Shown here: piece by piece, positions 17,025 to 24,863 of the stretch
Position numbering within the stretch: position 1 is the first letter of the stretch
Layout: every line of letters starts with the position of its first letter
Assembly (NCBI RefSeq): GCF_900129885.1
Contig: NZ_FQXE01000003.1
Span: 62,001 to 126,000, forward strand
From: Pollutimonas bauzanensis
GTDB taxonomy: Bacteria; Pseudomonadota; Gammaproteobacteria; Burkholderiales; Burkholderiaceae_B
Reading direction: 5' to 3'
Length of the DNA stretch: 64,000 nucleotides
Position numbers and translations under genes: made by a program
Notes under the pieces: generated by a model
Databases searched by the model: none
Seen by the model: the letters and a program-made list of their open reading frames with translations, nothing else
What the model was told of the DNA's origin: nothing

Positions 17025-17039
17025 ATAAGATGAGCTTAT
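17025..17039. promoter_or_regulatory. perfect 15-base dyad, LysR-box-like, upstream of the synthetase fusion
   Basis: ATAAG, ATGAG, CTTAT: perfect arms in the T-N11-A format of LysR-type sites, 80 bases before the ATG of the fusion gene at 17119 and 39 bases after the LysR stop. Suggests that the fusion gene has its own regulated promoter. Confidence 0.45.
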
Positions 17040-17118
17040 AAAAACATCGGAAATCTCGTCTTGCCTGATAAAAGGCGGCCGGGTATCTTAGGCATCCCGA
17101 ACCCTAGCCAAGCAGCCC

Positions 17119-20100
17119 ATGACCTTGCCAGACCTCGACTCCTTTCTGTCGCCTCGTTCCATCGCCGTCGTCGGCGCTTCGTCCATTCCCAGCAAGATCG
17201 GCGCCGTGCCCGTGCGGTATCTCGTTGAACAGGGCTACGCCGGCGAAATATATCCGATCAACTCCCGGGCCGAAGAGATCGAGGGCCGCCCCGCCTTTGC
17301 TTCACTGCGGGCAGTATGCCGGCCGATAGACCTGGCGATCTTCGCCATCCCCGCCTCCAGCGCGGAGGCGGCGCTCGACGATGCGATCGAGGCGGGGGTG
17401 AAGAACATCGTCATGTTCTCCGCCGGATTCGCCGAAATGGGGCGGGAGGGCGAGAAGGCGCAGCGCAAGTTCGCGGACAAGGCGCGCGCAGCCGGCATCC
17501 GGGTGCTGGGGCCCAACTGCCTGGGTTTCATGAACGTCGCCCTGTCGGTATATGCGACATTCTCTCCCGTGGTATCGACCGGCCTGGCGAAGTCCGGCAA
17601 GGTCGGCATTGTCAGCCAGAGCGGCGCGTTTGGCGCCTATGCATACGCCATGGCGCGCCAGCGCGATGTAGGTCTCTCGATGTGGGTGACTACCGGCAAC
17701 GAGTCGGACATCGGGGTGGCCGATTGCATCGCCTGGATGGCGCGCGATCCGGCGACGCAGGTCATCATGGCTTACCTGGAGGGATGCCGGGACGGCGGGA
17801 AACTCAGGCAGGCGCTGGATCTGGCCCGCGCCGCGGGCAAACCCGTGGTGGTCGTGAAGGTGGGCCGGACCGCGCTCGGCGCCATGACGGCCGCCTCGCA
17901 TACCGCGGCACTGGCGGGCGACGACGCGGCTTACGAGGCGCTCTTTCGCCAGCATGGAGCATGGCGGGCGCGCACTATCGAGGAGTTTTTCGATATCGCC
18001 CATTGCCTGGCTGTTTCCGGCCTGCCGGCCAATACGCGGGTCGGGCTGCTGACCGTCTCCGGCGGCGTCGGCGTCATGATGGCCGACGATGCGACCGAGG
18101 CCGGCCTCGATGTCGCCGAGTTGCCGCCCGCCGCGCAAGACCTCATCCGGGCCCGCGTGCCATTCGCCGCCACCAGCAACCCTGTCGACATAACCGGCCA
18201 GGTGACGGCCGAGCCCGGCCTGCTTGAAGCGGCTGCCCGTGTGATGCTGGGCGAAGCCGGCCATGGCAGCCTGCTCATCTTTCTTGCGGCCTTCGGCGGC
18301 ACGCCCGCCATGCGGGACGTTCAGCAAAAGCTGGCGCGGGACTTGCGGCGCGATTTCCCGGGCCGCCTGGTGATGTTCAGCACGCTGGCCGACGCCGCCC
18401 AGCAGCGGGCGCTCGAGGCCTTGGGATGTTTGTGCTTTCCCGATCCGGCCCGGGCCATCCGCGTCCTGGCCGCCATGGGCTTCTTCCACGCGCAGCTTCA
18501 GCGGCCGGCGCCGGCGCCAAGCCCGGTCCCGTCGGCCATTGCCCTGCGGCCCGGTCCGTACAACGAGGCCGAGGCGATGGAATTGTTGCGGGACTCCGGA
18601 ATACCCGTCGTGCCGACTCGCCAGGCGCAGTCGCGGGCCGACGCGATCGCCCATGCGCGCGCGCTCGGCTTTCCTGTGGCGATGAAGGTGCTCTCGGCCG
18701 ATATCACGCACAAGAGCGATATGGGCGGCGTTGTCCTGAACATTCGCGATGCGGACGAGGCCGGCGCCGCCCACGACCGCATCATGGCCGCGGTGGGCGC
18801 TGCGGCGCCCGCCGCGCAGGTGGACGGCGTGCTGGTCGCGCCCATGGTGCGCGGCGGCGTAGAGTGCATTCTCGGCGTGCGCCGGGACCCGGCGCTGGGC
18901 CCAGTCGTGATGTTCGGCTCGGGCGGCGTGAATGTCGAGCTGCTCGGCGACGTGACCTTCCGCCTCGCGCCGGTGGACCACCAGCAGGCGCGCGAGATGA
19001 TAGGGGAGCTGAAGACGGCCCCGCTGCTTCGCGGCTTTCGCGGAGCGCCGCCAGCGGATGTGGAGGCTTTGGCCGAGGCCATCGTGCGGATCTCGCGCTT
19101 CGCGCTCTCGGCAGGCGGCACGCTGGACTCGGTGGAGCTGAACCCCTTTGTCGTGCTGCCCGAGGGCCAGGGCGCGCTTGCGCTGGATGCGGTTCTGCTG
19201 ACCAGCGCCGCGCCCTCCGCGCCGCCATCCGTCCGCCAGGCGGTGATCGCCACGCTGCCGCTTTTCGAGATGGCGCGCATGCGCGCCGCGAACACCGCGC
19301 GCAAACACCCCATGCTAGGCTTTGCCGGCGACAGTCCCGCATCGAGGATGCGCTGGGTGAACCAGTTCACGCACACGCGGCGATTGCGCAGCCCGGACGA
19401 CAAGGAAGTCGTCACGCCGAACAATGACACGCTATTCACGAACGCCTGGCTGGACCTCTCGGCCGGTCCGCTGGTCATCGATGTGCCGGAGATGGGCCGG
19501 AGGTACTGGGTGCTCGGCTTCCTCGATGCATGGACGAATCCATGGGCCTATGCCGGGCGGCGCACCACCGGAGGCGACGCGCAACGCCTGTTTGTCCATG
19601 GGCCCGGCTGGACGGGCGACGTGCCGGCCGGCATGCACCGCATAAGCGCTCCGAGCGACGACGTGTGGGTCATCGGCCGCATCCTGGTGGACGCAAACCC
19701 GGCGGACCTCGCACAAGTCCATGCGCTGCAGGACCGCTACGCCATCCGCCGGCCGGATGGCGCGCCGGCGCTGTCGCGCGTCGATACTTTGCTCGACGAC
19801 CGCGGCGCCGGCGTGCCGGACGGCCGTGAATACCTGCGCGTGCTGGAATCGATGCTGGCCCGCAATCCGCCGTCCCTGCCGCTGCCGGAATGGCCTCCCG
19901 CGGTGGAAGAGCTCCAAAAAGCCTTGGCCGATGTCTACACGGAACTGCGGGAGCTCGCGCACCCTTCGGATCTGGGCGGCGGCTGGACGACCGCCGTCAC
20001 GGTGCGCACCAGTTTCGGCAGCGATATCCTGACGCGGGCGCGCGTGGCGCGCAACTGGATCGGCACGCTCGGCATCGACGAGGCGATGTACATCATGGCC

Positions 20101-20460
20101 GAGGTGGACGCCGGCGGCGAAGCGCTCACCGGCGCCCGGCGCTACATCCTGCGCTTTGCGCCGGGCGCCGGGCCGCAAGTGGGGGCGTTCTGGTCTATCA
20201 CCCTTTACCGCCGCAGCGACTGCCTGCTCGTGGCCAACCCCATAGGCCGGCACTCCATCGGCGACAGGACCCGCGGTTTGCAGCAGGACGCGGATGGCGG
20301 CCTCAGCATCTCGATCCAGGCCGAGGATCCCGGGCCAGGGAAGAACTGGCTTCCCGCGCCGGATGGAGAAGGCTTCTACCTGACCTTGCGGCTTTACCAG
20401 CCTCAACGCGCGCACCTCGAAGGCACTTTCAACTATCCCCCGCTGCGGCGGGTGGGCTGA
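17119..20460 (+). CDS. fusion protein: ADP-forming acyl-CoA synthetase + DUF1254/DUF1214-like domains
   Basis: 1113 residues. Residues 1-700 are a complete NDP-forming acyl-CoA synthetase (alpha+beta fused): CoA-binding domain ('FLSPRSIAVVGASSIPSKIG', 'GPNCLGFMNV'), succinyl-CoA-ligase-like domains with the phosphorylatable His261 in TAASHTAALAGDD, and an ATP-grasp domain ('EAMELLRDSGIPVVPTRQA', 'MKVLSADITHKSDMGGVVL', 'GVECILGVRRDPALGPVVMFGSGG', 'SVELNPFVVLPEG'). From about 705 the protein changes to 'RWVNQFTHTRRLRSPDDKEV', 'TPNNDTLFTNAWLDLSAGPL' and 'RYWVLGFLDAWTNPWAYAGRR' (DUF1254-like), then 'GARRYILRFAPGAGPQVGAFWSITLY' and 'FYLTLRLYQP' (DUF1214-like). I see no stop or frame break across the join. 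Soluble, no signal peptide. An SDR gene follows. The pairing is unfamiliar to me. Confidence 0.9.
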   Translation: MTLPDLDSFLSPRSIAVVGASSIPSKIGAVPVRYLVEQGYAGEIYPINSRAEEIEGRPAFASLRAVCRPIDLAIFAIPASSAEAALDDAIEAGVKNIVMFSAGFAEMGREGEKAQRKFADKARAAGIRVLGPNCLGFMNVALSVYATFSPVVSTGLAKSGKVGIVSQSGAFGAYAYAMARQRDVGLSMWVTTGNESDIGVADCIAWMARDPATQVIMAYLEGCRDGGKLRQALDLARAAGKPVVVVKVGRTALGAMTAASHTAALAGDDAAYEALFRQHGAWRARTIEEFFDIAHCLAVSGLPANTRVGLLTVSGGVGVMMADDATEAGLDVAELPPAAQDLIRARVPFAATSNPVDITGQVTAEPGLLEAAARVMLGEAGHGSLLIFLAAFGGTPAMRDVQQKLARDLRRDFPGRLVMFSTLADAAQQRALEALGCLCFPDPARAIRVLAAMGFFHAQLQRPAPAPSPVPSAIALRPGPYNEAEAMELLRDSGIPVVPTRQAQSRADAIAHARALGFPVAMKVLSADITHKSDMGGVVLNIRDADEAGAAHDRIMAAVGAAAPAAQVDGVLVAPMVRGGVECILGVRRDPALGPVVMFGSGGVNVELLGDVTFRLAPVDHQQAREMIGELKTAPLLRGFRGAPPADVEALAEAIVRISRFALSAGGTLDSVELNPFVVLPEGQGALALDAVLLTSAAPSAPPSVRQAVIATLPLFEMARMRAANTARKHPMLGFAGDSPASRMRWVNQFTHTRRLRSPDDKEVVTPNNDTLFTNAWLDLSAGPLVIDVPEMGRRYWVLGFLDAWTNPWAYAGRRTTGGDAQRLFVHGPGWTGDVPAGMHRISAPSDDVWVIGRILVDANPADLAQVHALQDRYAIRRPDGAPALSRVDTLLDDRGAGVPDGREYLRVLESMLARNPPSLPLPEWPPAVEELQKALADVYTELRELAHPSDLGGGWTTAVTVRTSFGSDILTRARVARNWIGTLGIDEAMYIMAEVDAGGEALTGARRYILRFAPGAGPQVGAFWSITLYRRSDCLLVANPIGRHSIGDRTRGLQQDADGGLSISIQAEDPGPGKNWLPAPDGEGFYLTLRLYQPQRAHLEGTFNYPPLRRVG

Positions 20461-20520
20461 GCCGCAGGAGCGCGCGATGAAAGCTGCCAGTCGTCAACCC
20501 CGGGAAGCGGAAAGGAAATT

Positions 20521-21399
20521 ATGCCAAAGCGATTGAAGGACAGGGTGGCCATCGTGACCGGCGCCGGCGGCGGGCTCGGACGCACCCACGCATTGGAGCT
20601 CGCGCGCCACGGCGCGCGGGTGGTGGTCAATGACTTGAGCGGCTCGGCGCAGGCCGTGGCCGACGAGATATGCGAGGCGGGCGGCGAAGCCATTGCCTAT
20701 GCCGGCGACGTGACGCGGTATGACGAGATGGAGGCCATGGCCGCCCAGGCCATTTCGAAATTCGGGCGCATCGACATTCTGGTGAACAACGCGGGCATCC
20801 TGCGCGACCGGACGTTCGCCAAAATGCCGCTGGACGAGTTCCGCCTGGTGCTGGACGTGCATGTCATGGGATCCGTGAACGCCACCAAGGCGGCCTGGAC
20901 CCGGATGCAATCGCAAAACTATGGACGCATCGTGATGACGACCTCATCATCGGGCTTGTATGGCAACTTCGGGCAGTCGAACTACGGCGCCGCGAAGATG
21001 GCATTGGTCGGGCTGATGCAGACCCTGTCGCTGGAAGGCGCCAGGCACAACATCCATGTGAATTGCCTGGCGCCGAGCGCCATGACCGCGATGACCGAAG
21101 GCTTGCTGCCGCAAGCAGCGGCGGCGGTCCTGACCCCCGAGCGAGTCAGTCCAGGCTTGATCGCGCTGGTCGGCGAAGACGCGCCCACGCGCATGATACT
21201 TCTGGCCGGCGGCGGAAGCTTTGAATGCGCCCACATCACGATGACGCGCGGGATCCATGTCGGCGACTCCGACGATCCCGCGGAGGCGCTGTGCAAGCGG
21301 ATGGCCCAGGTCCAGGCGCAGGCCGATCAGGTCATTCCGGCTTCAGGGTGGGAGCAGCCGGAACATGAGCTGGCGAAGGCTTTGGCCCGGCCGCGCTGA
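20521..21399 (+). CDS. short-chain dehydrogenase/reductase, peroxisomal-MFE-like branch
   Basis: 292 residues. '[39 protein letters not shown]' has the TGAGxGLGR loop typical of the (3R)-hydroxyacyl-CoA dehydrogenase part of multifunctional beta-oxidation enzymes; '[17 protein letters not shown]', 'TSSSGLYGNFGQSNYGAAKMALVGLMQTL' contains Ser, Tyr and Lys of the active site. The C-terminal ~45 residues extend beyond a minimal SDR ('ITMTRGIHVGDSDDPAEALCKRMAQVQ'). AAAGGA precedes the ATG. Sixty bases after the synthetase fusion, same strand: it likely acts on the CoA thioester made there (inference). Confidence 0.92.
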   Translation: MPKRLKDRVAIVTGAGGGLGRTHALELARHGARVVVNDLSGSAQAVADEICEAGGEAIAYAGDVTRYDEMEAMAAQAISKFGRIDILVNNAGILRDRTFAKMPLDEFRLVLDVHVMGSVNATKAAWTRMQSQNYGRIVMTTSSSGLYGNFGQSNYGAAKMALVGLMQTLSLEGARHNIHVNCLAPSAMTAMTEGLLPQAAAAVLTPERVSPGLIALVGEDAPTRMILLAGGGSFECAHITMTRGIHVGDSDDPAEALCKRMAQVQAQADQVIPASGWEQPEHELAKALARPR

Positions 21400-21427
21400 A
21401 TGCCAGCCACGCTGGGCTAGCTGGCAT
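21400..21427. terminator. hairpin between convergent genes, candidate terminator
   Basis: ATGCCAGC and GCTGGCAT form a perfect 8-base stem with a 12-base loop just after the SDR stop (21399) and just before the convergent HAD gene end (21436). Position suits a two-way transcription end; no T run follows, so it is not a textbook intrinsic terminator. Confidence 0.4.
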
Positions 21428-21435
21428 GACCGCAG

Positions 21436-22128
21436 TCAGGCGACTGTTGAACGCCATTCCGCCAGCAGCTTGGGCAGGTCGGCCATGTTGGTGAAGATGT
21501 GCGCCACGCCTACGGCGCGTAGCGCATCCGCGCTGCTGTGGCCGGTATCGCTGGGGCTGTAACCGAATACGGTCGCGCCGGCCGCTACGCCGGCGGTTGC
21601 GCCGGTGATGGTGTCTTCCACGACGGCGCAGCGGGATGGCGCCACGCCCAGCGCCAGCGCGGCCGCCAGGTACACGTCGGGAAATGGCTTGCTGTGGGGC
21701 AGGTCCTGTCCGCTGAAGATCCGGCCGGCGAAGCAATCGGTCAGGCCCACCTTGGCCAACTGCAGTTCGACTTTCCGTTTATCCGCGCCGGAGGCGACGG
21801 CGACGCGCCCGTCCAGCACGTCGTGCAGGGCGCGCACTGCCCCGGATGCGCCGGCGATCTCGACCAGTTCGCGGTCCAGCGCTTCGTTGCGGCGCTGGCG
21901 GAACCGCTTCATCCAGTCCTCGCCGACACGCGCCCCGGTGCGCGTCTCAATCAAAGCAATTTCGTCCCTGACGGCTTTGCCGGTGAAAATCCGCATGCAC
22001 TCCTCAGCGGTGACAGGCCAGCCTAGCTCGCCCAGCATCCGGGCCAGCACGCGATTGGTGATGGGCTCGGAATCGACCAGCACGCCATCGCAATCGAAGA
22101 GAACGGCATCAAAGGGAAAATCTGTCAT
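21436..22128 (-). CDS. HAD-superfamily phosphatase, subfamily IA (phosphoglycolate/beta-PGM-like)
   Basis: 230 residues. Motif I 'AVLFDCDGVLVDSEPITNRVLARML' gives the nucleophile DCDGV and the alpha-helical cap start; motif II near 'RVAVASGADKRKVELQLAKVGL' (the Ser/Thr position), motif III Lys in 'LPHSKPFPDVYLAAALALGV', motif IV 'CAVVEDTITGATAGVAAGATVFGYS'. Complete and of usual length. It dephosphorylates a small phospho-metabolite; substrate unknown. Single gene, divergent from nothing close (146-base gap to the MmgE/PrpD gene end, in which I see no gene), and not obviously part of either flanking catabolic unit. Confidence 0.93.
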   Translation of the reverse strand: MTDFPFDAVLFDCDGVLVDSEPITNRVLARMLGELGWPVTAEECMRIFTGKAVRDEIALIETRTGARVGEDWMKRFRQRRNEALDRELVEIAGASGAVRALHDVLDGRVAVASGADKRKVELQLAKVGLTDCFAGRIFSGQDLPHSKPFPDVYLAAALALGVAPSRCAVVEDTITGATAGVAAGATVFGYSPSDTGHSSADALRAVGVAHIFTNMADLPKLLAEWRSTVA

Positions 22129-22274
22129 ATCAATATCTCAAAAAAATCTCGGCGCCGACAAGGATACATCGCGCTTGAATGATTTTGTGGCGGATACCGG
22201 ATATTGTGACTTTTCAGGACCGGTTGCGCGGCGGGAGACGATCGATCGGATTGCAACGCTTGCCTGGATCCGCG

Positions 22275-23633
22275 TCAAACGACATTTGTTCCCGCCAGTA
22301 GGCGGTTCAACGGTTCCATGGACTTGGCCGATTCAAGTGACAGCACGAATTCGGAGATTGACGAAGCTGATGCGCCGAATATGGGCGCCGCCAATATTTC
22401 GAACTTCCGCGCGATCTCGTCGGGTGTCAAGGGGCTCTCGGGCTCGCCTTTTGCAATGTCCAGCCTGTGCGTGATTCTGCGGCCGTCTTTCAAAAAGAGG
22501 GTCGCTATTGCCGGCCGGTGGCGTGGATAGTCCGCATCCAAGGCTGGATCGGCGGCCACGCGGATGCGGCGCATCAGCGCCTTGATGGACGGATCCGCCA
22601 AGGCTGCACTGCTGAAGCGATTGGGAAGAACATCGCCTTTTATAATCTTGACTGCGACGGAAAAGGCGATAGAGAATTGGGCTTGCTCCGCATTCAGTGG
22701 CGGCTCGATTGCCGCCGCCAATGTAACGGTATCGACGCGTATGTCGATATGTTCGATTGCGGGATAATCTATGGCATGCCGGCTCAATATTTCCGCCACG
22801 GCATCGACGGCGGCATGGTTTCCGCGGCACCCGCCATATTGCTTTATATAAGTCTCGTCTATGCTCCATCGGCTGCCCAGGCCTGGCGCGATGGCGCCAT
22901 GGTCCGCGTTTTCAGCGTAAGCCTTGAGAAAACCGTTCTCCAGGGCTCTTGGGGAGCCTTGCGCTCCTTGTGCCGCATACATTGCGGCGAGCAATCCGCC
23001 TTCACTGCTGCGGCCCACCTGCAAAGGCTGGCTGTTGGCGCTTTTCAGCGCTTCTTTCAAGCCGGCGCCCTGGCTGCAGGCAATCGAAATAGCGTGAGCG
23101 GCCCCGGTTTCCGACAGCTGCAATAGCGAGCTGGCAGCGGCCGCGCTGGCGGGGGCCGCCAGAATCGCGGTGCTCTGGAATCCACGCACTACCGTCGATG
23201 GATAAATCGCGCGGCCCAGGCGCAGAAAGACTTCGTATCCAGCCGCTATTGCCGCAATCAATGCCCTGCCGTCGGCGCGCCGGGATATGGCGACGTTCAA
23301 GGCGGCGGGAATCAGGGCTGAAGATGGATGCCCTCCTGTGTACCGGGACCCGTCTTCAACGTAAGTGGAATGCGCCACAGCGCTATTGATGAGCGTGGCG
23401 TCCCGTAAAGAGCGGCGCTCGTTCGTGCCCCAGATCACGAGATCTCCATCGCCGGGCAGCAGCCTCAGCAGGGGAATATGGTTGTTCGCCCGGACCCCCG
23501 AGCAGGAGGCGGCGAGCAGATCAAGGATGCGAAGCTTGACCTTCTCCACCACCGGCGGGGGCAGCCCTTCGAAGGCCGTTTCAGCGACAAAGCGTCCCAG
23601 GTGGTCGGACAAGCTGCGGGAATGGGCGCTCAT
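22275..23633 (-). CDS. MmgE/PrpD-family protein
   Basis: 452 residues of the MmgE/PrpD family (2-methylcitrate dehydratase, cis-aconitate decarboxylase and iminodisuccinate epimerase relatives). Two-domain fold: helical 'LSDHLGRFVAETAFEGLPPPVVEKVKLRILDLLAAS', central 'AHAISIACSQGAGLKEAL' and C-terminal 'GGCRGNHAAVDAVAEIL'. The active-site His region reads 'SAVAHSTYVEDGSRYTGGHPSSALIPAAL'; the usual DD pair is ED here. The gene starts four bases after the Bug stop, so the two are one operon. Mirror partner of the MmgE/PrpD gene at 24864. Reaction not predictable. Confidence 0.92.
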   Translation of the reverse strand: MSAHSRSLSDHLGRFVAETAFEGLPPPVVEKVKLRILDLLAASCSGVRANNHIPLLRLLPGDGDLVIWGTNERRSLRDATLINSAVAHSTYVEDGSRYTGGHPSSALIPAALNVAISRRADGRALIAAIAAGYEVFLRLGRAIYPSTVVRGFQSTAILAAPASAAAASSLLQLSETGAAHAISIACSQGAGLKEALKSANSQPLQVGRSSEGGLLAAMYAAQGAQGSPRALENGFLKAYAENADHGAIAPGLGSRWSIDETYIKQYGGCRGNHAAVDAVAEILSRHAIDYPAIEHIDIRVDTVTLAAAIEPPLNAEQAQFSIAFSVAVKIIKGDVLPNRFSSAALADPSIKALMRRIRVAADPALDADYPRHRPAIATLFLKDGRRITHRLDIAKGEPESPLTPDEIARKFEILAAPIFGASASSISEFVLSLESAKSMEPLNRLLAGTNVV

Positions 23634-23637
23634 GCCA

Positions 23638-24606
23638 TCAATCCAGCCTTATGTTCAAGTCTTGGATCATGGCATGCCATTTCTGCACATCGGAGCGCAC
23701 CTTCTTTGCAGCGTCTTCCGGGCTGTTGGCAATGACTTCCGCGCCCTGTTTAGCGAAAAAATCCCGGATCCTGTCGGATTTCAGCACGGCGACAATATCG
23801 GTATTGAGTTTATCGATGATGTCTTTGGGCGTGCCCTTGGCGGTGAACAGGCCATACCAGGTATCGGCTTCATAACCGGCAAGCCCGCTTTCATTCAATG
23901 TCGGGAGATCGGGCAGGATTGCGGGCCTGGTTTCACTGGTAGAGGCCAGGGCTATGAGTTTTCCTGACCCGACGTAGGGAAGCACGGCTGGCGCGTTCGC
24001 GATCATCATTTGCACGGTTCCTGCCAATAAATCAGTAAGGGCCGGGCCTGTCCCTTTGTAGGGAATGTGCGTAATGGATATGCCGGCCATCTTTTTGAAC
24101 ATTTCGGCTGCGAGATGCGGCGGAGTGCCATTTCCGGGGGATGCATAGTTCAGATCGCCCGGACGGGCTTTCGCGATCGCCACCAGCTCTTGCACAGATC
24201 TCGAAGAGACCTTGGGATGCACCACCAGGATATTAGGCGTGTTTGCAACCAGCGTTATCGCGTCGAAGTCGCGTACGGCATCGTAAGACAATTTGCTGTA
24301 CAGGCTCTGATTGATCGCATGTGTCCCGACAGTCCCCAGTACAAGGGTGTAGCCGTCGGGCGCTGCCCTTGCCGCCGCTTCGGTGCCTATGCTTCCTCCG
24401 GCGCCCGCTTTGTTTTCCACAACTACCGGCTGGCCCAGCCTTTTTGAAAGCTCCTGGGCCAGGGGGCGGGCAAGAATATCGGTGCCTCCTCCGGGCGGAA
24501 ATGGAACGATCAATCTTATCGGCCTGTTCGGAAAGTCCTCCGCGCTCGAGGGCATGCCGGCGGCAAGCCCTAAGACGAGGCATGCGGCCATCGCAATTCT
24601 TTTCAT
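23638..24606 (-). CDS. Bug-family (TctC-like) periplasmic solute-binding receptor
   Basis: 322 residues. Signal peptide MKRIAMAACLVLGLAAGMPS, cut before EDFPNRPIRLIVPFPPGGGTDILARPLAQEL; then 'VVVENKAGAGGSIGTEAAARAAPDGYTLVLGTVGTHAINQSLYSKLSYD', 'NYASPGNGTPPHLAAEMF', 'THIPYKGTGPALTDLLAGTVQMM' and 'YGLFTAKGTPKDIIDKLN', a textbook Bug protein. I prefer the ATG at 24606 because GGTGG lies six bases upstream; an ATG at 24612 is also possible. First gene of a two-gene operon with MmgE/PrpD. Confidence 0.95.
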   Translation of the reverse strand: MKRIAMAACLVLGLAAGMPSSAEDFPNRPIRLIVPFPPGGGTDILARPLAQELSKRLGQPVVVENKAGAGGSIGTEAAARAAPDGYTLVLGTVGTHAINQSLYSKLSYDAVRDFDAITLVANTPNILVVHPKVSSRSVQELVAIAKARPGDLNYASPGNGTPPHLAAEMFKKMAGISITHIPYKGTGPALTDLLAGTVQMMIANAPAVLPYVGSGKLIALASTSETRPAILPDLPTLNESGLAGYEADTWYGLFTAKGTPKDIIDKLNTDIVAVLKSDRIRDFFAKQGAEVIANSPEDAAKKVRSDVQKWHAMIQDLNIRLD

Positions 24607-24762
24607 AGACATCCACCAAATTCATTTCCAGTAGGGCTATTGAGTCTATTTCGATTCATCAACGCGATCTATCAGAATGGATTCACAAGAATGCTGAAAA
24701 TGAATCACTAAATTCGCGGAGGTTGATTTCATGGCGGCGCCGTACAGCGCTATGCGCAGGTT

Positions 24763-24781
24763 TAATGAATTGCATTCATTA
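24763..24781. promoter_or_regulatory. palindrome in divergent Bug/PrpD promoter
   Basis: TAATGAAT, TGC, ATTCATTA: perfect eight-base arms with a three-base centre. It lies 83 bases before the MmgE/PrpD start at 24864, in the 257-base gap between two divergent, mirror-image operons. Strong operator candidate; no regulator gene adjoins it. Confidence 0.5.
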
Positions 24782-24796
24782 GAATTATGAACCCGA

Positions 24797-24815
24797 AAGG
24801 ATTGATTGAATCCTT
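24797..24815. promoter_or_regulatory. second palindrome in divergent Bug/PrpD promoter
   Basis: AAGGATT, GATTG, AATCCTT: perfect seven-base arms with a five-base centre, format consistent with a LysR-type dyad. Sixteen bases after the first palindrome and 49 bases before the start at 24864. The rest of this gap is AT-rich without a gene. Confidence 0.5.
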
Positions 24816-24863
24816 GCGCATAATTATTCTGGTTGGACCGACAAAATACCAGGATGAGGTGAG

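Noticed and set aside
17302-19308. 668-residue open frame antisense to the acyl-CoA synthetase fusion
   Set aside because: It mirrors the third-position GC bias of the sense gene, has no ribosome site or family-like sequence, and is rich in Arg, His and Gly as such shadows are.
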